From Bog-473 sp963836605 (lineage in GTDB: Bacteria; Actinomycetota; Acidimicrobiia; Acidimicrobiales; RAAP-2), in contig CAWIKB010000008.1 of assembly GCA_963836605.1 (NCBI GenBank), positions 1 through 64,000 on the forward strand: a DNA stretch of 64,000 bases, in the 5' to 3' direction. Below are positions 26,044-34,859 of the stretch, one piece after another. The position numbers were made by a program, and so were the translations under genes. Position 1 is the stretch's first letter, and each line of letters begins with the position of its first letter. The notes beneath the pieces were generated by a model. That model saw nothing but the letters and a program-made list of their open reading frames with translations. It had not been told where the DNA came from and searched no databases.

Positions 26044-27159
26044 ATGACCGATCCCGACGAAACCATGCACAAGGTCCTAGAAGTCCGGAAGGTCGGAGCG
26101 GACTACGAGGAACACCAGCAGGCAACCCCCTTGGACATCCCCGTCGACCTACACAACTTCAAGAAGTTCCCGGTGGTCGATCCACCGGGCATGCACAAGC
26201 CGACGGGCCCCGATACGCGAGCGGAGATCAGAGCGGATTCCAGCGCTGAACTCCCCGACTACAGCGGACCGTTCAAGGCCGACCTTCGGTTCTCGGACTT
26301 CTCGAACCAAGCTCTCGCCAACATGATTGCCATGAGCGACGAGTACTACCGAGTGTGCGTAGAAGCATGGGCCGACGAGGTCGCCAAGCGCTACGGCCAC
26401 GATCTGATGGCAGAGATCCAAGCTGAGGCGTGGGAGACCATCGTCCTACCGCAGCTACACCAAATGCTCGAGGAGTGGATGGAGATCCCTGCCGACAGAG
26501 CCGAGGCGTTGGTCGAGGAGGTTGCCGATGAGATCACGGTCCGGAGGGAGGAGGGTGGGGTCGTGACCATCAACCCGTTCCGGGCCGAGATGACCGACGT
26601 CGACATCCCAAAGGAGAAGCTCGTCAAATGGGCATTGGGTAGCCACGAATTCCTGCTCACCGCGATCGAGGGGTGGGCGGGGGACATCGTGATCCGCTAC
26701 GGGCTCGACGCGATGTTCGAGATCAATTGGGACCTCTGGAGTGAAAAGGTGCTACCTGCTGTACGCGACCTCAAAGCGCGATGGATGAAGGTCGGGGACG
26801 GCACGGTCGAGGCCTTCATGAAAGACATCCAGATCGACGCCACGTCGTTTCCTGGCAAGGCCTTCGAGCTGACGTTTGAGATGCCAGAACCCGACGTCGG
26901 CATCATGACGTTCAACAAGTGTATTCAGGTCGATCAATGGGAATCGATGGGCCGCCCCGACATCGCGGAGAAGTCCGCTCACGTGACCTGTCCCGCCTCG
27001 ATCATCGAGACTGCCAAGATGTACAACGCGAACATGAAAGTCGAGATTCTGGCGATCCCACCGCGGGTCAGCAAGGACCACGTCTGCTGCCGGTGGCGGT
27101 TGTCCTTGCGCGACGAATCAGACCCTGAGTATGTCCCGGTCGAAATTAGGAAACGCTAG
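26044..27159 (+). CDS. DUF6125-like protein with an internal duplication
   Basis: About 371 aa, no signal peptide. Two related blocks occur: EYYRVCVEAWADEVAKRYG...EAWETIVLPQLHQMLEEWMEI and EFLLTAIEGWAGDIVIRYG...DLWSEKVLPAVRDLKARWMKV, so the middle of the protein is a tandem repeat. A C-terminal part with FNKCIQVDQWESMGR, HVTCPASIIETAK and DHVCCRWRL carries several cysteines. I read it as related to DUF6125 proteins, but function is unknown. AAGGAG lies before the ATG at 26044. TetR-type control is inferred from the divergent neighbour. Confidence 0.6.
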   Translation: MTDPDETMHKVLEVRKVGADYEEHQQATPLDIPVDLHNFKKFPVVDPPGMHKPTGPDTRAEIRADSSAELPDYSGPFKADLRFSDFSNQALANMIAMSDEYYRVCVEAWADEVAKRYGHDLMAEIQAEAWETIVLPQLHQMLEEWMEIPADRAEALVEEVADEITVRREEGGVVTINPFRAEMTDVDIPKEKLVKWALGSHEFLLTAIEGWAGDIVIRYGLDAMFEINWDLWSEKVLPAVRDLKARWMKVGDGTVEAFMKDIQIDATSFPGKAFELTFEMPEPDVGIMTFNKCIQVDQWESMGRPDIAEKSAHVTCPASIIETAKMYNANMKVEILAIPPRVSKDHVCCRWRLSLRDESDPEYVPVEIRKR

Positions 27160-27565
27160 AGCGAGAGCCACAGGCTGCGGCTGGCGCCAGCTTCCCCGCC
27201 ACCCGGCACCTAGCATGAGGGCTCGGCGGCCATAGCGGCTCAGCGCTCCGACCCCGTCTTCGGGCCCTTGTTTTGGCCGGGGGATCGCCTGCGCGAGGTG
27301 TGCTCTGTCCCATGGCCTATCCACCCTTCTCTTCAATGGATGGATCAGGGGTTTCACGCTTCTGAGACCTTCCATCTCTCGCAGGGGGAAGCGACGGCGG
27401 TGACGGTGACTTCAGACGGGATCCAGCAAGGTCGATCTGCCTCCCTCTACAACTTCGAACTGAAGCGCGCGCTGACACCGACTACAAGGTGATGACGCTG
27501 GACATTCTCGACGGGTAGAGACGACGGCAAAGGGCACTCCGAGTCGGCGCCGCGCGCCGCTGTCA
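27160..27565. other. Spacer before the decayed lipoprotein
   Basis: No gene or RNA is recognised. Open frames are short and lack codon structure. Confidence 0.5.
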
Positions 27566-28581
27566 ATGCGGCTGGCGATCGGAACCGTCTTGGCGGTGAC
27601 CACGGGCGTGAGCGCCGTGAGTTGCGGGGCTCCTCGCACCAGCGACACGGTGCAGGCAAGGCCCTCTGGTACGGCCAAGCCAGCAACGGAGCCATCCAGT
27701 CGGGCGTCACCACGGTGGTGATCACTGCGGGCCCTGACGATCCGAAGACTCCGTTCTCGGTGGACACTGTGGACTGCGCGCCGCCGGGGCCGGGGCGACG
27801 TGGATCGCTTCCGCCGAAGTGTCAGGCGTGCAGAAACGGCTGAAAACCGTGCGCAGTGCGGCCCAACTCAATGAGATCGTCCGGTTTCTCGCAACTGGGG
27901 AGTTCGAGGCAGAAACGTACATGCCGGCGACGGCGGAGTCGCTTGCGTTCATTGGGACGCGACGGATACCCGACGTTGAGCGCACGGTCGGGCTCCTCAA
28001 GGCCTACGCCGAATTGTTGACCTATGCTGGGCGAGCGAATCGCACGTATGCCGATAGCCTGAGGCTGGTCAGCGAGCAAGGATAGCTACCTCGGGCAACT
28101 CATCGAGGAGTCCAGTGAGACGCGTGCTGTCGCCACCGAGTTCCAAGGACTCCGTGGACCGACTGCCAGGCCAGCGCTACAGATGGCCCTGGCGCTTTTG
28201 CAGTACGTGGAGACGACACAGCTGGTCAATCTGACCAATGGCAACCTCCAGCCGACTGTGGGTCCACCCAACCTCGCACCGATCAGGGACGCCGAGGCAG
28301 TGCGCAACGAGGCATTGTCGGCGCAGAAAATAGCGGACACCCAAGCGGGGCTGATCGCCGCGGCCGGGCTTGATCCCACCTATCTCGAATGGAACAACAA
28401 GTGGGGCGCCGATCTCGCGTTGGGGCGCCTCGCGGACACAACATCGGAGCAGATGTTGCACGGTCTGGAATACCAGTGGTTCGCTGTCCTTCAGAGCCGG
28501 TTGCTCATCGACTTGAGCAGCACGGAACAACACAGCGCTCACCAGTCGTCTACGAACACTTCTGGGGCAGCGTCACGTTGA
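27566..28581 (+). pseudogene. Frameshifted lipoprotein of unknown function
   Basis: An ATG at 27566 opens MRLAIGTVLAVTTGVSAVSCGAP, a clear lipoprotein signal with Cys at the lipobox, but the frame stops at 27719. The reading continues in another frame from about 27790 (IASAEVSGVQKRLKTVRSAAQ, then MPATAESLAFIGTRRIPDVERTV, to a stop at 28085) and again in a third frame (DSYLGQLIEESSETRAVATEF, LQMALALLQYVETTQLVNL) ending at 28581. Sense codons fit well across each join, so one original gene has acquired at least two indels. No family is recognised. Confidence 0.6.
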
Positions 28582-28644
28582 ACCTGCCCCGAGCACCGGC
28601 TGGCACTGGCACCTGATCCGCCCTGGGTCTGATGGAGACTCGGG

Positions 28645-29060
28645 TTATTGGATTCCAACCATCTCCTGGTCGGCCCTGCGGGCAGCGTAGGCCGCCTCGA
28701 ACTCTGCCGGCGGCACGTAGTCGAGGTACTCGTGCAGCCGCTCGTTGTTGTACCAGTGCACCCAGCGCAAGGTAGCCAGTTCGACGTCTTCGACGGTCCG
28801 CCAGGGCCCCTGTCCCGGACCGCGGATCTGCTCGGTCTTGTAGAGGCCGTTGACGCTCTCGGCCAGCGCGTTGTCGACGCGTCACCGACGCTGCCGATGG
28901 ACGGGACGGCCCCGAGTTCGGCCAGCCGCTCCCCGTAGTGCACCGAGGAGAACCTGACTGCCGGCATCGGAGTGGCTCACGAGTCCGTGCAGCTCGGTGC
29001 CCCGCTGCCAGCGGGCCATCTCGAGTGTCTCGAGCACCATTTCGGTGCGCCTCACCTCCA
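28645..29060 (-). pseudogene. IS3-family transposase remnant (C-terminal integrase part)
   Basis: Pieced across frames, the minus strand reads TEMVLETLEMARWQRGTELHG, LVSHSDAGSQ, FSSVHYGERLAELGAVPSIG, then NALAESVNGLYKTEQIR and LRWVHWYNNERLHEYL, ending with a stop at 28645. This is the C-terminal half of an IS3 OrfB/rve transposase. Frame changes occur near 28955 and 28880, and the N-terminal half is missing, so it is inactive. No inverted terminal repeats were seen. Confidence 0.75.
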
Positions 29061-29258
29061 CTTGTTGTCGGAATCACAACGTTTTTCCAGCTCAAAGGGG
29101 TGTATTTCATTGGCATTTCCCTACCGAGGCAAATGGCGATGTTCGAACCCCACTCTGGCCTGGGATAACAGGAAATAGGGCTCAGCCGTCGACCAATCGG
29201 ACCTGGATCTGTTCGTGATCTCATGCCAGTCAAGCGTTCAGAGGACGCGGTTCCTGAC

Positions 29259-29560
29259 TCAATTGCCATGCGCTGATTCGGCGCCAGCCAAGGCGGTCGC
29301 GATCCGGTCAAGGTGACGCGCCAGAGTTGCAGATAAAAAGCGGCATCCTCCGCACTTAGGCCGGAGAATTGCACCCTCACATTTGTGCCGTCACCCGTCG
29401 GGGTGAGCGTGATCTCAATGAATGTGGGTGTCGGGGTCGTTGCGTCGGTTCCTTGACGATCCCATCTCAGCAGCATGCGGTGAAGGGGGATCTACTTCGA
29501 TGTAGCGGCCGGCGATTGCCGTCCCGGCGAGGTCGAGGTGGAACGTCTCCCCCACGCGAG
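29259..29560 (-). pseudogene. AHSA1-like SRPBCC domain remnant
   Basis: Three frame segments join to an SRPBCC protein: RVGETFHLDLAGTAIAGRYIEVDPP, then FIEITLTPTGDGTNVRVQFSGL and LSAEDAAFYLQLW, then DRIATALAGAE with a stop at 29259. This matches the second half of the activator of Hsp90 ATPase-like family. The N-terminal half cannot be followed with confidence. At least two frameshifts are needed. Confidence 0.55.
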
Positions 29561-29799
29561 GAGCTGTCACGAAATGTCGTTCATCTTGACGAGGCCGTTC
29601 GATGTCGGAGAGATACGAGCAGTCAGGGTCGGCTGACTTAGCTCGCGGAAAACCAGACCTGGGCAACTCACTGGGAGCGACGAGGCCTCCCTCATCAGGA
29701 CCGGCAGCCGATCCGCGAACCCATCGTTTGAATTCACATGCTTCATCCAAGGGCCGTGGGCCGACCTTGGCGATGGCTGTGATCGAACCCGGTTTGGGT

Positions 29800-30405
29800 T
29801 CATCTGTCGACGGCAAGGGCAAGAAGGGTATTTACGGCAGTCTCGAACGGGCGGGTACTCCGTTGCACCTGCGCGAGGAGAAGTCCTCCTTGGAGCGTGG
29901 CGAGCAAAGTAGTGGCGAGGTCGTCCGGGTCGATGCCCGGCGGGAGTTTCCCGTCGGCATGAATGGATCTCAGCCCATCGCCGATGGCGGCTGCCCACCG
30001 ATCGAACCCTGCCGCGATGAGCGCTCGGGCCTCGGGGTCACTCTCGGCGAGTTGACCAACGAGCGAGCCAAGTTGGCAGCCCCCCTTTGCTTTGGTGCGC
30101 TTCGCTGCAGTGATCACCATGTTGCGCCAGGCTTCGACTCCGTTCGCGCTGCTGAGCGCGTGCCGCTGGCGATTGACGATGGTCTCGGCTTGGTAGTCGA
30201 TGACCGCTTGCACGAGTTCGTTCTTGTCGGGGAAGTAGTGGTACATCTGAGAGCCGCTGACTTCCGCCGCCACCTTGACGTCTTCCAAGGTGGTGCCCGC
30301 CACCCCGCGTTCATGGATCAGGGCGGCGGCCACCTCCACTATTCGTGCCCGGGTGCGTGCTCCTTTGGAGGTGAGCCTCGGCCGGTCACTCGTCTCGTTG
30401 GCCAT
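29800..30405 (-). CDS. TetR-family transcriptional regulator
   Basis: 201 aa. ARTRARIVEVAAALIHERGVAGTTLEDVKVAAEVSGSQMYHYFPDKNELVQAVI (about 16-69) is a standard TetR helix-turn-helix; the C-terminal helices include RWAAAIGDGLRSIHADGKLPPGIDPDDLATTLLATLQGGLLLAQV, as in the TetR_C groups that control stress reductases. Divergent from an SDR gene. Two identical-type palindromes TGGGTT-4-AACCCA in the shared promoter make self- and SDR-repression very likely. Confidence 0.92.
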   Translation of the reverse strand: MANETSDRPRLTSKGARTRARIVEVAAALIHERGVAGTTLEDVKVAAEVSGSQMYHYFPDKNELVQAVIDYQAETIVNRQRHALSSANGVEAWRNMVITAAKRTKAKGGCQLGSLVGQLAESDPEARALIAAGFDRWAAAIGDGLRSIHADGKLPPGIDPDDLATTLLATLQGGLLLAQVQRSTRPFETAVNTLLALAVDR

Positions 30406-30426
30406 GGATCAATGATAGCAAGATTT

Positions 30427-30475
30427 TGGGTTTGACAACCCAGTTTTTACCTGTCAGAGTGGGTTACGTAACCCA
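30427..30475. promoter_or_regulatory. Two TGGGTT-N4-AACCCA operators around the SDR promoter
   Basis: Copies lie at 30427-30442 (spacer TGAC... as TTGAC) and 30460-30475 (spacer ACGT, fully palindromic), centres 33 bases apart, i.e. three helix turns. The first contains TTGACA (30432-30437), a perfect -35 element for the SDR gene, so a bound repressor would block the promoter directly. Confidence 0.75.
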
Positions 30476-30500
30476 TTTTGAGTGAGAGGACAAACAGCGC

Positions 30501-31250
30501 ATGACTGATTTGACTGGCAAGACGGCTTTGGTAACGGGCTCGACGAGCGGGATCGGCCAGGCGACGGCCATCGCCTTGGCCGCCCGCGGGGCTCACGTAC
30601 TGGTAGTCGGACGCAACGAACAACGAGCCAAGGGCGTGGTCGCCGAGATCGAAGGCACCGGCGGTCGCGCATCGTTCAAGCTCACGACGTTGAGCGATCT
30701 GCATTCAGCACAGCAGCTGGTCGAGTGGGCCACTGAGGCAGGCGACGGTCACGTCGACATCCTCATCAACAACGCTGGCATCGCCTTGCTCGGACCAAGC
30801 AACGCAGCTTCCGAAGCAGAGTTCGACGAGACCTTTGCACTGAACGTCAAGATTCCGTTCTTCCTGGTCGCGTCACTGGCGCCAGCTATGGCCGAACGCG
30901 AATGGGGTTCGATCGTCAGCATCTCCACAATGGTCGCCAGCTTTGGGCAGGCGGGCATGGCTCTCTATGGCGCCAGCCGGGCAGCCCTCGAACTCTTGAC
31001 GAAGGCTTGGGCCGCCGAATACGGCCCGAGTGGTGTTCGGGTCAACGCCGTATCCCCCGGCCCGACGCGCACCCGGATGATGGAAGCAGTCCCCGAAGAG
31101 ATGGTGAATCAGCTCGCAGCACTCGCACCAGCAGGGCGCGTAGCTGAGCCCGAGGAACTTGCTGCGGCGATCGTCTTTCTCGCCAGCGATGATGCCAGCT
31201 TCGTCCACGGCGTCACTCTTGCAGTCGACGGGGGCCGATCAGCAACGTAA
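30501..31250 (+). CDS. Short-chain dehydrogenase/reductase
   Basis: 249 aa classical SDR. TGSTSGIGQA (12-21) is the cofactor loop, NNAG follows at about 90-93, and the catalytic Ser-Tyr-Lys region appears as SISTMVASFGQAGMALYGASRAAL; here YGASRA has Arg in place of the usual Lys (YxxxK), which is unusual and may alter activity. It ends with GGRSAT. Likely repressed by the divergent TetR protein. Substrate unknown. Confidence 0.9.
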   Translation: MTDLTGKTALVTGSTSGIGQATAIALAARGAHVLVVGRNEQRAKGVVAEIEGTGGRASFKLTTLSDLHSAQQLVEWATEAGDGHVDILINNAGIALLGPSNAASEAEFDETFALNVKIPFFLVASLAPAMAEREWGSIVSISTMVASFGQAGMALYGASRAALELLTKAWAAEYGPSGVRVNAVSPGPTRTRMMEAVPEEMVNQLAALAPAGRVAEPEELAAAIVFLASDDASFVHGVTLAVDGGRSAT

Positions 31251-31330
31251 CGCCTCCCGGCGTCGACCTTTGCGAGTGAAGTCCTAGAACACGGATCACA
31301 ACTAACACCTAACTACGAAGGAGTATCACC

Positions 31331-31624
31331 ATGAGCGCATACGTAATTGTCGAATTCACAGTCAAGGACCCGGAAATGTACCGAGAGAAATACGGCCCTA
31401 TTGCTGGGCAGACGGCCAAAGAGCACGGAGGCGAGGCTCTCGCCAACAGCAACTGGGAAGTCCTGCACGGCGATGGCTCGCTCACTTCAGGAGCACTTGT
31501 GCGGTTTACTGACCGTGAGACGGCCCTCAAGTGGTACAACTCGCCTGAATATCAGCAGCTGATTGATGTCCGCAGTGTCGCGATGGATGCCCGTTTCAGC
31601 CTGCTCGACGGCCTGCCTAGCTGA
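31331..31624 (+). CDS. DUF1330-family protein
   Basis: 97 aa alpha/beta-barrel-type (ferredoxin-like fold) protein; AYVIVEFTVKDPEMYREKYGP and ALKWYNSPEYQQL are the DUF1330 signature. AAGGAG lies before the ATG. It sits between two SDR genes and is probably co-regulated with them. Function unknown. Confidence 0.88.
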   Translation: MSAYVIVEFTVKDPEMYREKYGPIAGQTAKEHGGEALANSNWEVLHGDGSLTSGALVRFTDRETALKWYNSPEYQQLIDVRSVAMDARFSLLDGLPS

Positions 31625-31766
31625 TCGAGGTGGCTCCAAATCCCACCTGGTGCCCACGTGCTCGTCGACCCCTACAGGTCTATAGCAACCCGGGAGCGCC
31701 GTCGGACGCAACCCCGCAAGGGCTGTCCAGTCCCACTATTCCCACAGGAACTGAGAGGAAATACCA

Positions 31767-32714
31767 ATGAGCACAGTGCCAGGAAAGTCGGTACTCATCA
31801 CGGGCGCCAACGCCGGGATCGGCAAGGAGGTGGCCCGGCAACTGGCAGTACGACCCGAGTTCAAGCGGATCTACTTGGCGTGTCGGAACCAAGATCGGGC
31901 GACACAGGCAAAGGCCGAACTCGAAGCCGCGACCGACCGGCACATCTTCGACATTATTCTCATGGACGTCGCCGACATGGCTTCGGTCCGCGCCGGCCTT
32001 GCGGCCATCGATGGATCCATCGACGCGGTGGTCATGAACGCTGGTGTAATCGGCGACAAGAAGTTGATGAACGTGACGGCTGACGGTGTCACCACCCTGT
32101 TCGCAACGAACGTCCTTGGTCACGTAGTTCTCCTTGATGGGCTCCTCAACGAGAACCGGCTTGGCGAGGTTGCGGTCTTTGTCGGAAGTGAAGCAGCCAG
32201 AGGAATTCCAAAGTCTGGGTTTTTCACAGCATTGTTAAAGATGAAGCAGCCTTCCTTCGTCTCAACTTCCTCCGATGAACTCGCTACCGTCATCGATGGC
32301 AGCTACTTCGACGGCAAAAAATTCGAACCCAACCTGGCCTTCGGGCAGGTCAAGTACATCGGGGCCCTGTGGATGGCCTACCTGGCCCGCCAATACCCCG
32401 ATCGCCGCTTCATCACCGTGAGCCCCGGCAACACCACTGGCACCCAAGCCCCCGACGGCCTTGCGCTACCACTACGTATGGCGGCCAAACACGTCATGCC
32501 TCATCTGGGTATCTCCCACAAGCTTGACGTGGGCGCGAAGCGACTGGTCGACGGAGTCACCGACCCGACCCTGTCGAGTGGCGTGTTCTACGCCAGCGCA
32601 GCCGACAAGTTGAAGGGTCCCATGGTCGACCAAACGGACATCTTCCCCGACTTGGCCAACACGTCCTTTCAGGACCACGCCATCGAGGCCATCCACCGCT
32701 TCATCGCCCAATGA
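31767..32714 (+). CDS. SDR-family NAD(P)-dependent oxidoreductase
   Basis: 315 aa, long SDR of the protochlorophyllide reductase/retinol dehydrogenase-like group. TGANAGIGKEVARQLA (12-27) binds NADP; FATNVLGHVVLLDGLL and YIGALWMAYLARQYPDRRFITVSPGNTTGTQAP follow. The usual YxxxK catalytic pair is not clearly aligned (VKYIGALWMAY), so the active site is unusual. GAGAGGAAA precedes the ATG. Third gene of the TetR-linked group. Confidence 0.85.
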   Translation: MSTVPGKSVLITGANAGIGKEVARQLAVRPEFKRIYLACRNQDRATQAKAELEAATDRHIFDIILMDVADMASVRAGLAAIDGSIDAVVMNAGVIGDKKLMNVTADGVTTLFATNVLGHVVLLDGLLNENRLGEVAVFVGSEAARGIPKSGFFTALLKMKQPSFVSTSSDELATVIDGSYFDGKKFEPNLAFGQVKYIGALWMAYLARQYPDRRFITVSPGNTTGTQAPDGLALPLRMAAKHVMPHLGISHKLDVGAKRLVDGVTDPTLSSGVFYASAADKLKGPMVDQTDIFPDLANTSFQDHAIEAIHRFIAQ

Positions 32715-33099
32715 CGCTGGTACTGCTGGGAGTCTTCGGCTGCGTGCCGGCCTTCGACAACAACTTCTCCGTCAGTCTGAGGGATGCCGGTATTCCGGCA
32801 GTCCCGTGGATAACGCCCCTCTTGGATGCCGAGGTGAGCGGCCGGAGGCAGACCGGGTTCCGTGTCGGGGAGGCCTGCGCAGCATTGCGCCGATAGGGCT
32901 CTTCGGTAGGGGTTCGAACATAGTTCCATAACCTCCACGAAGGCCCTGTTCAGAGGGCTAAAGTGGGATCCCCACAAGGTCACGGAGCGCTCAGAGCGCT
33001 ACGTGAGCCGTTGTAGAGGTTGTTCGGTGGAATTCCACGACCAACGCCTCTGACACCTTCCGGACCGGCGGCACCTTGGGTGCAGGGGTTGCAGGCGTC
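32715..33099. other. Gap with one weak plus-strand protein fragment
   Basis: A 61-residue frame (32711-32896) begins LLGVFGCVPAFDNNFSVSL, which looks like a fragment of a larger conserved hypothetical protein found in some bacteria, but it is too short and loses similarity after about 30 residues. No other gene is seen. The boundary to the hydrogenase island runs through here. Confidence 0.35.
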
Positions 33100-34203
33100 T
33101 CAGCAGATGCGGGGCAGGGGATCGCCCACCAGCATGTCGACGATACGGGTGCCGCCGAGCGTGGTGAGGAGCACGACAATGCCTGGAGGCTCCGCGCGGA
33201 TCTCGCCGATCCGCACCGCGTCGACACCTCGGGGATGCGCACGCAAGGCTGCCAGGGCCGCGTCGGCTTCGTTCGGGTCGATCACCGCCACTAGCTTTCC
33301 CTCGTTGGCCACGTAGAGCGGATCGATGCCGAGGAGTTCGCATGCGGCACCCACAGCGGGACGCACGGGAAGGGCGGTCTCGTCCAAGACGACGGTGAGG
33401 TTGCTGTCCCGGGCCAGTTCGTTGCAGACCGTGCCGACCCCGCCCCGGGTGGAGTCGCGCAGCCACCGGGTGGACGGCGCCGCTGCCAATAGGCACTCCA
33501 TCAGGTCGTGCAGTGGTGCCGTGTCCGAGACTATGTCGGCTTCCAGCGCCAGATCGCCCCGGGCCAGCATGACGGCCGTTCCGTGATCACCGATCGTACC
33601 GGACGAGAGCACCACGTCACCGTCCTTCACCCTTTCCCCCGAGAGCACCCGGCCGGCCGGGATCAGACCCACGCCGGCGGTGGAAATGTACATGCCATCC
33701 GCCGCGCCGCGGTCGACGACTTTGGTGTCACCCGTCACGATCGACACCCCGGCTGCGGCTGCGGCCTCTGCCATGTCGGCCACGATCTCTCGGAGGGCAT
33801 CGATGGAGAAGCCTTCCTCGAGCACAAAAGCGGCCGAGAGGGCCAACGGGCGGGCGCCCATCATGGCCAGGTCGTTCACCGTGCCGTGCACCGCCAGGTG
33901 ACCGACGGAGCCGCCAGGGAACCGGAGGGGCTTGACGACATAGGAGTCGGTGCTGAAGGCGAGTCGCTCGCCTGAGGGGAGCATCACTACCGCGGCATCG
34001 GTCTGGGGCGCCGACGTGTCATTGGCGAAGGCCGGGAGGAACACGGCATCGAGCAGGGCGGCCGAGGCTTTGCCGCCGGCGCCGTGGGCCAAGGTGACGA
34101 CCTCGTCGAGCAACCGGGGCCGGCGACGGCGAAAGGCCTCGATGCGTTCGAAGACAACGGCCTCTCGGTCGGCCGGGCCCGTCTCGTGTTCTGTGCGCGT
34201 CAC
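33100..34203 (-). CDS. hypE: Hydrogenase maturation protein HypE
   Basis: Carbamoyl-dehydratase that makes the cyanide ligand of the NiFe centre on its own C-terminal Cys. About 367 aa. The PurM-like fold is seen in LAHGAGGKASAALLDAVF, VGHLAVHGTVNDLAMMGARP and GDTKVVDRGAADGMYI, and the required C-terminus PRIC ends the protein. The GTG at 34203 overlaps the upstream SIS gene stop by 4 bases, so it is co-translated. It is the last gene of the minus-strand hydrogenase operon. Confidence 0.95.
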   Translation of the reverse strand: MTRTEHETGPADREAVVFERIEAFRRRRPRLLDEVVTLAHGAGGKASAALLDAVFLPAFANDTSAPQTDAAVVMLPSGERLAFSTDSYVVKPLRFPGGSVGHLAVHGTVNDLAMMGARPLALSAAFVLEEGFSIDALREIVADMAEAAAAAGVSIVTGDTKVVDRGAADGMYISTAGVGLIPAGRVLSGERVKDGDVVLSSGTIGDHGTAVMLARGDLALEADIVSDTAPLHDLMECLLAAAPSTRWLRDSTRGGVGTVCNELARDSNLTVVLDETALPVRPAVGAACELLGIDPLYVANEGKLVAVIDPNEADAALAALRAHPRGVDAVRIGEIRAEPPGIVVLLTTLGGTRIVDMLVGDPLPRIC

Positions 34204-34859
34204 GGCCGCCCTCCTCCGTTCAGTCCAGCCTGCACCAGGGTCCACAGTTGCAGGAGCAGCGCGTTCTGGGCTTCTTGGATCCGATGGACGCTCTCGGAGC
34301 GCACGACCAGGCAGTGGGCGATGGCCGTGCTGGCTGCCATGGCACCACCGTGGTACCCGCTGAGACCGATGGTGAGCAAGCCGCGGCGGGAGCACTCCTC
34401 CAGCCCGCGCAGCACATTGGCCGAATCGCCGCTGGTGGAGAATCCGACGGCAATGTCACCGCTCTTTGCGTGGGCGATGATCTGTCGCGAGAACACCAGG
34501 TCGAAGCCGACATCGTTGGCCAGCGCGGTCAACACGGCGCGGTCGTCCACCAGGGACATGGCCGGCAGGGGCCCTCCACCCGGGGGGCGGCGAAAGAGAT
34601 CGACCGCGCCCTCGGCATCGGTGGCGCTCCCGCCATTGCCGAATGCGAACAGCCGTCCCCCCCGCCGGAAACGGTCGGCCATCGCAGTGGCGGCTGCTTC
34701 CAAGGCGTCACCGCATCGTTCGAGCGTGGCAGTCCGGAGCGTCCGACTGTCGGTGATCTTGTCCCGGGCCGAGCCCGCCAGGTCGACCAGCAAGCTCGCG
34801 CTGTTTCGCTCCTCTGACTCGATGAAGGGGTAGAGGAAGCCCGTCGGCTCACTGCTCAT
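34200..34859 (-). CDS. SIS-domain phosphosugar isomerase-like protein
   Basis: 219 aa, related to GmhA-type sedoheptulose-7-phosphate isomerases: DALEAAATAMADRFRRGGRLFAFGNGGSATDAEGAVDLF (about 50-90) and GDIAVGFSTSGDSANVLRGLEECSRRG are the SIS sugar-phosphate motifs. It lies between hypE and the SIS-HypC fusion and overlaps both. A role in hydrogenase maturation is inferred from position only. The name of the substrate is unknown. Confidence 0.85.
   Translation of the reverse strand: MSSEPTGFLYPFIESEERNSASLLVDLAGSARDKITDSRTLRTATLERCGDALEAAATAMADRFRRGGRLFAFGNGGSATDAEGAVDLFRRPPGGGPLPAMSLVDDRAVLTALANDVGFDLVFSRQIIAHAKSGDIAVGFSTSGDSANVLRGLEECSRRGLLTIGLSGYHGGAMAASTAIAHCLVVRSESVHRIQEAQNALLLQLWTLVQAGLNGGGRP

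Noticed and set aside
28550..29476. A 308 aa open frame on the minus strand
   Set aside because: It is a chance chimera that joins an AHSA1 fragment and shifted transposase sequence; no single family spans it.
32991..33242. A minus-strand frame with TPATPAPKVPPVRKVSEALVV
   Set aside because: It overlaps the end of hypE in another frame and has no similarity I recognise.
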